A stretch of DNA of 64,000 nucleotides, taken from contig JAATFX010000020.1 of assembly GCA_015654925.1 (NCBI GenBank), positions 1 to 64,000 on the forward strand, given 5' to 3'. The DNA comes from Enterobacterales bacterium. GTDB taxonomy: Bacteria > Pseudomonadota > Gammaproteobacteria > Enterobacterales > Enterobacteriaceae. The position numbers and the translations under genes are program-made. A model generated the notes under the pieces. The model worked only from the letters and a program-made list of their open reading frames with translations, was not told where the DNA came from and did no database searches. Below, piece by piece: positions 48,039-55,423 of this stretch. Every line of letters starts with the position of its first letter. Positions within the stretch are counted from its first letter, which is position 1.

Positions 48039-48074
48039 CCCGCTGTCTCCGGAGTGGCCTCTGGAGACAGCGGG
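48039..48074 (-). terminator. Hairpin after osmC
   Basis: A perfect 12-base-pair stem, CCCGCTGTCTCC (48039-48050) with GGAGACAGCGGG (48063-48074), lies 28 bases beyond the osmC stop. A short T-run follows about a dozen bases later on the minus strand. Confidence 0.55.
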
Positions 48075-48101
48075 ATGCGGTGGCTTTAGTCGGCGGGTGG
48101 T

Positions 48102-48530
48102 TTAATTAAGCTGATAATCAAGCGTTATATCGGCTTTCAACAATTGCGATACCGGGCACCCGGCTTTCGCTTTTTGAATAATTTTATCGAATACCGCATC
48201 ATCAACACCCGGCAATTTCACCGTGCTGTTCAGCGCAATTTTGGTGATGGCAAATCCGCCTTCGACTTTATCCAGCGAGACATCCGCGATGGTGTCAATG
48301 CTTTCAGGCGTAAAGCCTTCCTCGCCCAGCATCAGAGAGAGAGCCATAGAGAAACAGGCGGCATGGGCCGCGCCAATCAATTCTTCCGGATTGGTGCCCG
48401 CTGCGCCTTCAAAACGGGTATTGAAACCGTAGGGTTGCTGTTGCAGCGCGCCGCTCTCAGTCGAGACCGTACCTTTGCCGCGTTTAATATCGCCTTCCCA
48501 ATGGGCCTGCCCTTTCTTATGAATGGTCAT
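48102..48530 (-). CDS. osmC: OsmC, organic hydroperoxide-reducing peroxiredoxin
   Basis: A 142-residue thiol peroxidase that detoxifies organic hydroperoxides. The redox cysteines are in HAACFSMALSLML and KAGCPVSQLLKADI, with Arg/Glu catalytic partners in the N-terminal half (FNTRFEGAAGTNPEEL). Length matches E. coli OsmC (143). GGAGAAAAA precedes the ATG. In E. coli it is induced by osmotic stress via RpoS and Rcs; no clear promoter was identified here. Confidence 0.95.
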   Translation of the reverse strand: MTIHKKGQAHWEGDIKRGKGTVSTESGALQQQPYGFNTRFEGAAGTNPEELIGAAHAACFSMALSLMLGEEGFTPESIDTIADVSLDKVEGGFAITKIALNSTVKLPGVDDAVFDKIIQKAKAGCPVSQLLKADITLDYQLN

Positions 48531-48939
48531 GTTTTTTCTCCTTAATTACCAGAATAAGTCATAAGTATAGAAGATCGTGCCGATTCTGCCTGTCAGCGGC
48601 GAACTCCCTTGATGCCGCGGTCCTGGCGGATTCGGTATCAAAACGGCGGCCGGAGGCGATAATAAAATTGCTGACAGGTATTTGTGATATTTACTGGAAG
48701 TAACGTTATGAAATGTCCGCTCACAAGGGGCTGCGCTATGCGCTGGAACTGCAAATTCCGCCGATTAAATTAAGTCTTTTATAGCTGATGATTAACTTTA
48801 TAAGTATTATGAGAATAACAAAAACCAATTTTTTGTTCTCTAAGTCGTTTAAAATGTTATGCGCTTTTACATTCATGCTATATACTTTTGGGTATTATTA
48901 AATGCACGTCTTAATCTAATATAACAGGCAGGGTCCCCA
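48531..48939. promoter_or_regulatory. Divergent osmC/hns intergenic region
   Basis: 409 bases with the osmC promoter on the left and the hns-like promoter on the right. The right half is AT-rich, with TATATACT at about 48879-48886 as a possible -10 region. A short open stretch near 48712-48783 (plus) reads like the start of a membrane protein (ALELQIPPIKLSLL) and then stops; it may be a relic. Confidence 0.5.
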
Positions 48940-49338
48940 ATGTCAGAAATGCTTAAATCACTGAACAATATTCGTACGTTGCGGGCGCAAGCCCGTGAGC
49001 TGGAACTTTCAACGTTAGAAGAAATTCTGGAAAAGCTTACGGCAATTACTGAAGACCGCCGTACGGAAGAAGCGGCTTTTCGCGCTGAAAACGAAGGCCG
49101 TTTGGCTAAACTTGAAAAGTATCGCCAGCAGTTGCAGGAAGATGGAATTGACCCGTCTGAACTGCTTGCCAGCGTAGTTGCCACTAAGGCTAAAAAAGCG
49201 CGCGATCCGCGCCCTGCCAAATATAAATACACGGATGAATTTGGCGAGTCAAAAACCTGGACCGGCCAGGGCCGTACGCCAAAAGCAATGAAAGCATTGC
49301 TTGATAGCGGTAAATCTCTGGAAGATTTCGCGGTCTGA
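48940..49338 (+). CDS. hns: H-NS/StpA-family nucleoid protein
   Basis: A 132-residue xenogeneic silencer. The N-terminal oligomerisation helices begin [28 protein letters not shown], a charged coiled coil follows to about residue 65, and the C-terminal AT-hook-like DNA-binding domain has TKTWTGQGR-type sequence ([28 protein letters not shown]). It is five residues shorter than E. coli H-NS and close to StpA in size, so either paralogue is possible. Its location beside osmC differs from the E. coli tdk-galU locus. A strong terminator follows. Confidence 0.9.
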   Translation: MSEMLKSLNNIRTLRAQARELELSTLEEILEKLTAITEDRRTEEAAFRAENEGRLAKLEKYRQQLQEDGIDPSELLASVVATKAKKARDPRPAKYKYTDEFGESKTWTGQGRTPKAMKALLDSGKSLEDFAV

Positions 49339-49348
49339 TCCAGCCAAG

Positions 49349-49379
49349 CAATATAGCCGTTCTCTTATCGGCTATATTG
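49349..49379 (+). terminator. Terminator after the hns-like gene
   Basis: An 11-base-pair stem, CAATATAGCCG (49349-49359) with CGGCTATATTG (49369-49379), followed by TTGCTTCTT, 10 bases beyond the stop. Confidence 0.75.
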
Positions 49380-49465
49380 TTGCTTCTTGGTGGAATACCA
49401 GCAGATTGCACCGCGTCGGCAATTAGAGCACAATGGTTACTATTTAGATCCGTTAGTAACACAAC

Positions 49466-50726
49466 TCATTGATGCACCGCAATATAACGCTCATACTTCG
49501 CCGGTTTTAATTTACTGATATCCACCAATACCAGCCCGTCGATACAGTGGTTAAACGCCGGATCGCTGCCAAAATCAATAAATTGCACGCCGCCCCGTTC
49601 ACACAGTTCAGAATATTGCTTATAGAGCGGTGGAATGCTGCAACCAAAATTTGCCAGCAGACGTTTCAGGCGGATTAAATCCTCTTTATAATTATCCCCG
49701 GAAAACTGCGCCAGCACGTTGGGCAATGAGGCTGGATAAGGGCGGCGAGATGTCGCCAGCGGTAAGGTTGGCGCAAAATATAGCCGATAAAATGCGACCA
49801 GCAAATCCCTCGCCGCCATTGGCAGCGCGCCGGAAATAGACACGGGCCCGAATAAATACCGGGTCTGCGGATATTTTGCCAGATAGGCGCCAATCCCCAG
49901 CCATAAATAATCCAGCCCGCGTTTACCCCAATAGGTCGGCTGAATAAAACTGCGGCCCAGCTCAATCCCCTGCCCAAAATAGCATCCATCTGCTGTCCAT
50001 AATGGAATAAGCTTTGGCTGTAAATACTGTCCTGCCTGTGGCAACCGGCATGCCCGGCGGTGGGAAATATGAGATGATAATAACTGTCATCGTAACCATC
50101 CAGGTCGCGGCGGCCGCCGCTGCCTTCGCCCACGGCGCGAAATGCGATTTCACGCAGCCGGCCGAGTTCCCGCAGGATCGGCACATGCCGCCATGCGCAA
50201 AAACCCCGGATGCCAGCGGCCGTCCCGGATGCCTTTGGCGCTTAAGCGCGAGACTTCACCCGCAGGAAACACGATCAAGACCCCTTGATTTTCCAACTGC
50301 TCCTGCATTAATGCCACCTGCGAACGGCGGGTACGATTGCCCATATTATCCACCGGCAGCATCAAGGTGTTCAGGGATTTAACCTGCGACAGCAAGCGGT
50401 TCGCCACCACTTTGACGTCAGAGCGCACGGAACCTACCGCGTGCAGTAACGCCAGCCCGTCCAGGGTGCCAATCGGATGGTTGGCCACCACCACCACCGG
50501 GCCGTGACTGGGGATTTGTTCCAGGTCACGCTCGGTCAGCTCGCAGCCGTACGTCAAAATAGTCGAGTACCTGTTCGACCATATCCATGCCTTTAAGATG
50601 CCGGTTTTCCTCTCCCAGCCGGCGAAACTCTTTCTCGCGAAAAAGCAGTTTTAAGATGCTGAGCTGCCACGGGGGTGTTTTACGCTGCGGGTGAAGCTCC
50701 TGAAGTACGGTATCCATACTGAACAT
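49466..50726 (-). pseudogene. OlsF-like bifunctional acyltransferase, frameshifted and internally deleted
   Basis: Three pieces in different frames read as one gene. 50726-50526 gives the N-terminus up to EQVLDYFDV. 50557-50150 continues with a PlsC-type O-acyltransferase domain (VVVVANHPIGTLDGLAL, the NHPxGxxD motif, and VLIVFPAGEVSRLSAKG). After GFLRMA the rest of that domain is missing and the frame passes to a GNAT/OlsB-like domain (LRELGRLREIAFRAVGEGSG, YSQSLFHYG). The final piece from 50044 has ELGRSFIQPTYWGKRGLDYLW and RYLFGPVSIS. OlsF makes ornithine lipids in relatives such as Serratia. Frameshifts near 50558 and 49960 plus the deletion mean it is not functional. Confidence 0.8.
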
Positions 50727-51024
50727 AGGATGTCCTCCGGTTTTAATTACCCAGGCCTTAAGCAGTGCGTGTGACGGCGAGATGGCGGAAAAATGTCGGG
50801 CAAATGAAAAAAGCGGAACATTATCCAGGCGTACAGGGGGTTACCAGATATCAGGTATAGGTATCAGGGTAGAGAATTGGCAGTTACGGCGGTTTTACGC
50901 AACAAGTAAAGGATGGAGAACCTCTGTTGCCGGACATACAACCGGGCCTTGGCGCTATTTTGTATGTCCAGCTACGATTCTATCTGTTCCAGCCCCATCC
51001 GGGGCCTGGCAATGGCCGTGATAT

Positions 51025-52047
51025 TTACCGATTAAGACTGGCGCCGCCGCCCTTCTTCATCACTGAACGAATATCGGACTCTTGCACCAGGTTTAAATCG
51101 CCGGTGATAGTCAGTTTTAAGACGCTGGCGGCAATGGCAAAGTCAATCCACTCCTGGGCTTGCGCTTTATGCAGCAGGCTGTGCATTAAACCGGCGCCAA
51201 AAGCATCTCCGGCGGCGACGCCTTCCATTACATGCATCTGGTAGCGGGCAGATTCATAAAACTTACCGTCTTTTAGCAACAATCCCATCCATTCGCTTTC
51301 CTCTACGGAGCGAATATTTCGTAAGACGCTGGCCACCACTTTACAATTCGGATATTTTTTGGTTACCGCCAGCATGCCTTCTTTAAATGACGTTATCTGG
51401 TCGATACCGCGGGACATATCGCCGTCGAAGGCTTTAATGCCGAGCGTAGCTTCAAAATCTTCGTCATTGGCAATACAGATCGTGACATAGTTCATTAATT
51501 TAGACATGACGCCCTGGGCTTTTTCAGGCGACCACATCTTGCCGCGGTAATTCATATCGCAAACTACTGGGATATTATGCGCCTGGCAATAGACACACGC
51601 GGCGGTGACGACCTGTTCCAATTCGTCAGAAATGGCCGGCGTAATGCCGGAGAAATAGAAATAATCAATCTCCTTCAAAAGGCCTTCCCAATGGAATTCC
51701 GTTTGTTTCGCTTCGGCAAAGGCGCTGCCCGCCCGATCGTAGACAACATTGGTGGAGCGTACGCTGGCGCCTTTTTCAAGGAAATAAATTCCCAGACGGT
51801 TGCCGCCGCGCAAAATTTTCGTGGTGTCTACGCCATATTTACGTAAAGTCGACAGCGCGGTTTCCCCGAGCAAATTGGCCGGCAGCTTACTTAAATAAGC
51901 CACGTCATTGCCCAGCAGCGCCAGCGATACGGCGACGTTGGCTTCGGCGCCGCCATAGGTTGCTTCAAAAACATCTGACTGCATAATGCGATTGTTGGCG
52001 AGCGGCTTCAACCGGAGCATCATTTCTCCAAACGTTAATACTTTCAT
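51025..52047 (-). CDS. kdgK: 2-keto-3-deoxygluconate kinase (PfkB family)
   Basis: A 340-residue sugar kinase. The PfkB features are ATYGGAEANVAVSLALLG near the N-terminus and the C-terminal ATP/anion-hole motif GVAAGDAFGAGLMH, the AAGD variant typical of KDG kinases. It would phosphorylate 2-keto-3-deoxygluconate from pectin or glucuronate breakdown to KDPG. It stands alone here, between a pseudogene and the SnoaL gene, with no kdu, uxa or eda neighbours. The exact sugar is inferred from family. Confidence 0.85.
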   Translation of the reverse strand: MKVLTFGEMMLRLKPLANNRIMQSDVFEATYGGAEANVAVSLALLGNDVAYLSKLPANLLGETALSTLRKYGVDTTKILRGGNRLGIYFLEKGASVRSTNVVYDRAGSAFAEAKQTEFHWEGLLKEIDYFYFSGITPAISDELEQVVTAACVYCQAHNIPVVCDMNYRGKMWSPEKAQGVMSKLMNYVTICIANDEDFEATLGIKAFDGDMSRGIDQITSFKEGMLAVTKKYPNCKVVASVLRNIRSVEESEWMGLLLKDGKFYESARYQMHVMEGVAAGDAFGAGLMHSLLHKAQAQEWIDFAIAASVLKLTITGDLNLVQESDIRSVMKKGGGASLNR

Positions 52048-52266
52048 TTTTTACCCTATCTCCAAGCCATTTCGTGAAAAATTCATGCGTATGGTTCTAC
52101 TTTTCTATAGCAACCATCAAGCGGTTTCTATGCGTCCGCTTATATTAGCGGCTTTCTGGCCGCCGTATTCATGCATTGTCTGCCATTTTGACAGGAAAAC
52201 CATGCGTCACGCTTATTGAAATGAAATAGAAAGGGGAAGCGGCGCAACAATTCGCGCCGCTGTTAC

Positions 52267-52719
52267 TCATTTAATGGAGGGGAATTGCCCTACCTGCTGG
52301 AAAAAACCGAACCAGTCTTCCTGATGCCAGGTACGTTTGATACGGTCCCCCTCCATTTCATGGAACTCATGAATACTGAAATTCACCGGTATGCCCGTAC
52401 CCGGAATACCAAAAATTTCGCCCCGGTGGGTACCGGTAATTTCTGCCCGTACCGCAATTCTGCCGGGGACCTGGAGGAGGTCATGGATAACGATTTTTAT
52501 ATCGGGTAAGACGGTAATAAAGCCGGCTACCAATGGTTTCATTCCCTTCACTCCAGGCGCTTGCCCCGGCGCCGGCGGAATGTCTTCCCAATCCGCGGTC
52601 AGCACGTTATCCAGCAGATCCGGGTTTTTATCATTAAATGCCCGATACAGGGTGTTTACAGCCAGGCGCTGCGCCGCCAGGAGGCATTCTGTTGGATCGT
52701 CGTTTTGTACAGTGGTCAT
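52267..52719 (-). CDS. SnoaL-like ester cyclase-family protein
   Basis: A 150-residue NTF2-fold protein with the SnoaL pattern: NTLYRAFNDKNPDLLDNVLTADW, PGVKGMKPLVAGF, DIKIVIHDLLQVPGRIAVRAEITGTHRG and KRTWHQEDWFGFFQQ. Such proteins are often annotated as ester cyclases, but their substrates are mostly unknown. The inner start MTTVQNDDP (52719) is chosen; the longer frame to 52818 overlaps the divergent LysR start. It is probably controlled by the LysR gene at 52817 through the palindromes between them. Confidence 0.82.
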   Translation of the reverse strand: MTTVQNDDPTECLLAAQRLAVNTLYRAFNDKNPDLLDNVLTADWEDIPPAPGQAPGVKGMKPLVAGFITVLPDIKIVIHDLLQVPGRIAVRAEITGTHRGEIFGIPGTGIPVNFSIHEFHEMEGDRIKRTWHQEDWFGFFQQVGQFPSIK

Positions 52720-52774
52720 GATGGTCTCTTTCAGATGAATAAGGATGATGCTTGCATCCTGAATGATTCTTCTA

Positions 52775-52813
52775 TATTTGTATAACAAATAAACGATATA
52801 CGGGATTATTTGT
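52775..52813. promoter_or_regulatory. LysR-type operator region between the SnoaL and LysR genes
   Basis: TATTTGT-ATA-ACAAATA (52775-52791) is a perfect 17-base palindrome. Its right arm pairs again with TTATTTGT at 52806-52813, giving three related half-sites in the short divergent interval, as in LysR-regulated promoters. Confidence 0.6.
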
Positions 52814-52816
52814 TTC

Positions 52817-53731
52817 ATGAATTTTCATGGTATCGACCTCAATCTGCTCGCCGCCTTCGATGCGTTAATGAACGAACGTAATGTGACCCGTGCCGCGGCG
52901 TTGGTGGGGGTCAGTCAACCGGCGATGAGTTCCGCCCTGGCAAGATTGCGCGTACATTTTAGCGACCGCCTGTTTGTCAGGAGCGCCGGGGGGCTATTGC
53001 CCACGCCAAAAGCCAGGGATATCGCGCAACCCATTGCCCGCGCGCTGCGAAGTATGGAACTTGTCCTGGTTGAAGAGAGAACCTTCCAGCCAGAGGAGGA
53101 AATTATCTCGTTTACGCTCGGGGTTTCAGATTATCCGGCTTTTATGCTGCTGCCCGCTTTGGCGCGTTATATCGCTATCCAGGCACCCGGGGTCACGCTT
53201 CATCTCCACGCCTTTACCGCCCGCGACAGCGCGATTGATCTTCTTGATGCAGGCACCATTGATGCGGCAATCGGCGTTCCATCCACCGCTATTGAAAGCC
53301 GCATCCTCAGTTGCCCGCTGCTGATGGATGAGTTCGTTACTCTCGTGCGGCATGACCATCCGGTAGTGGCGCAGGGTATGGACCTAAATACTTTCCTGGC
53401 GTTAAAACACGTTCTGGTTTCCCCGGAGGGAGACCGATACGGGCTGGTCGATCAGGCCCTTGCCCGATCGGGCCACTCGCGTCAACTGGCCCTTACTTTG
53501 TCGCAGATGTTTGCGGTGCCGGCCATTATTGCCGGGAGCGATTTTACCGCTACGCTGATGAAACGCGTGGTGTTATTGTCGTCCGTCCGTGACCGGTTGG
53601 TTTTTTTCCCGCCGCCGGTGACGCTCACGTCAATTCAATTTGATTTAATGTGGCACCGCAGGAATGACCATAGTTCGTCGCAAAAGTGGCTGCGCGACGT
53701 TATCACCACTCTCGCCAAGGGGCTGGCATGA
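52817..53731 (+). CDS. LysR-family transcriptional regulator
   Basis: A 304-residue regulator with the N-terminal winged helix-turn-helix (DLNLLAAFDALMNERNVTRAAALVGVSQPAMSSALARLR) and a NodD/LeuO-like C-terminal effector domain (FTLGVSDYPAFMLLPALARY). It diverges from the SnoaL-like gene with palindromic half-sites between them, so that gene is its likely target. The inducer is unknown. The start is set by the HTH position; the upstream sequence is the operator. Confidence 0.92.
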   Translation: MNFHGIDLNLLAAFDALMNERNVTRAAALVGVSQPAMSSALARLRVHFSDRLFVRSAGGLLPTPKARDIAQPIARALRSMELVLVEERTFQPEEEIISFTLGVSDYPAFMLLPALARYIAIQAPGVTLHLHAFTARDSAIDLLDAGTIDAAIGVPSTAIESRILSCPLLMDEFVTLVRHDHPVVAQGMDLNTFLALKHVLVSPEGDRYGLVDQALARSGHSRQLALTLSQMFAVPAIIAGSDFTATLMKRVVLLSSVRDRLVFFPPPVTLTSIQFDLMWHRRNDHSSSQKWLRDVITTLAKGLA

Positions 53732-53869
53732 GACGTGGGCGATTCCTGCCGGCGGATAACCCATGAATAATCGCCAGTTATACCCTCTGTTTAAGCGTTT
53801 GATTTGCCACCGGGCGCATTAAAGTATACGCAGTCGCAGATAACACATTATTTTCTGCCTGGGATATTG

Positions 53870-55420
53870 ATGACAAAGGGTGCCTTTGGCGTGGCGAAAT
53901 CTTTTTTACGAAGCGGCAGTTTGGATGATATTTTTGCGTTGGGTGAAAATGGCCAGCCGGTCTATGCCTCGGCGCTGCAAATCAGGGAAACCTTGCGCCT
54001 GAGGCGACAGCGGCAGATCGCCGAGTGCCTGGCCATTCCCCAGCCCAACGAGGCCGGCGACCGTATTGATTGGTACTCTCCCATCGAGGGCAAGGTAACC
54101 TCCTGGGCCATGGCCAGCCTCGCCCAGCGCACATCGGCGCTGCGCCAGTTGCAACTATGCCAGGCAGCCGCGGCCGAGCTTGGCCAACGGGCGCAAAATG
54201 CCGAAAAAAACGCCAGGCGGTTATTTGGCGCGTTGTTGGCAAAAACTATCCGATTCCCCGATCAGAATTATGTTTATCTGGTGGGCGGCAAACCGGTGAT
54301 CACCTTTTGGGGCTTTGTCAGCCCGGAACATAAAACCGACGCTGATGCCCTGGCGTGTTTGCAACTGATGGCGGATGAAGCCGGTGAGGACGAGCGGTTC
54401 ACCGCCCTGCCCGCCGATGGCGATCCGTCCGCGTCGTCCGTCAATCTCACCGCCACACCGCCTATTCCGGATACTGTCCTGGATCTGGCGCCGGAATCGC
54501 CGGCGCAGGCGCGGGCCTTGCCCGCCGCCGGCATAACCGGGCGCCGGCGCTGGCGGCACACGGTCTGGCTCGCGGGCATTTTGCTGTTGTTGTTTCTCGC
54601 GCTGCAAATCCGCGATTGGGTGACGGGTATGACAGCTTCCCCCGTCGCGCCGTTGAAGGCGTTAACCCAGAGAGAACCGGCCTCGCCCGCCATTGCGCGG
54701 GATGATAGCTCCCAGACTGATAGCGCCGCAGCCCCGGTAACGGCGGCCAAACGCAATCCGCCGGGCGCCAACAGGCCGTCCGCCGCGCTGGTCCCTGCGC
54801 CATCCGCGATGCCATTACCGGCTGCGGCGGCCCAGCCGGTGCCAGCGGATTTGCCTACCGCACGGCCGGTTTCCGTCGCGCCGGCCGCGGCGGTAAATCA
54901 GATGGCTGCGGGCAATAGCGCACCAGCTTCTCCCGCCATAACCGCCGCGTCTGCGGGTGAAACGCGCAACGCCGGCGCCGGCGACGCGCCGGCGGCAACC
55001 CCGCCCGCCCCGGCCGTCGCCGGCGCGTCCGCCGGTAAAAATGCCCTGTCGCTTTCCGCCGAGGCGGTAAAACAGGGTTCGACGAATTTTCTCAACGGCA
55101 ACTGGCGCGCCATCCCAGAGATTAAAGACCCGCTCACCGGTAAGCCGCCGAGCCTGCGATACCAGCTTAATCATGGCCAGGGCACGGTGAAAATCACCTA
55201 TGGCGATGGGATAACGTGCCGGGCATCCGCCAGCGCGGGACTGATGAAATCGGGCAACCTGGTGATCAACAGCCGCAACAAGGCCCGGTGCAGCGATGGT
55301 TCCCGCTATCAAATGCCGGAAATCGTCTGTAAACAGGGCGCCAACGGCACGGCTGAATGCCAGGGCCGTTATAACGCCGCTACGGCGTTTCCCATGACCA
55401 TTAAGCGCGAGAAAGAGTAA
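53870..55420 (+). CDS. srfA: SrfA-like virulence-associated protein
   Basis: A 516-residue protein, first of srfABC. A cytoplasmic N-terminal part begins MTKGAFGVAKSFLRSGSLDDIFALGENGQPVYASALQIRET. One membrane segment follows (about 226-247, VWLAGILLLLFLALQI). Next comes a long Ala/Pro-rich periplasmic linker, then a C-terminal domain with cysteines in TCRASAS, ARCSDGSRYQ, IVCKQGANGTAECQGRY. The ATG at 53870 is preferred to a TTG at 53804. srf genes were first described in Salmonella as SsrB-regulated; the molecular role is not established. srfB starts four bases after its stop. Confidence 0.86.
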   Translation: MTKGAFGVAKSFLRSGSLDDIFALGENGQPVYASALQIRETLRLRRQRQIAECLAIPQPNEAGDRIDWYSPIEGKVTSWAMASLAQRTSALRQLQLCQAAAAELGQRAQNAEKNARRLFGALLAKTIRFPDQNYVYLVGGKPVITFWGFVSPEHKTDADALACLQLMADEAGEDERFTALPADGDPSASSVNLTATPPIPDTVLDLAPESPAQARALPAAGITGRRRWRHTVWLAGILLLLFLALQIRDWVTGMTASPVAPLKALTQREPASPAIARDDSSQTDSAAAPVTAAKRNPPGANRPSAALVPAPSAMPLPAAAAQPVPADLPTARPVSVAPAAAVNQMAAGNSAPASPAITAASAGETRNAGAGDAPAATPPAPAVAGASAGKNALSLSAEAVKQGSTNFLNGNWRAIPEIKDPLTGKPPSLRYQLNHGQGTVKITYGDGITCRASASAGLMKSGNLVINSRNKARCSDGSRYQMPEIVCKQGANGTAECQGRYNAATAFPMTIKREKE

Positions 55421-55423
55421 TTT

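Noticed and set aside
48712-48783. Short plus-strand frame resembling the N-terminus of a membrane methyltransferase
   Set aside because: Too short (23 codons) and the resemblance is weak; mentioned only as a possible relic.
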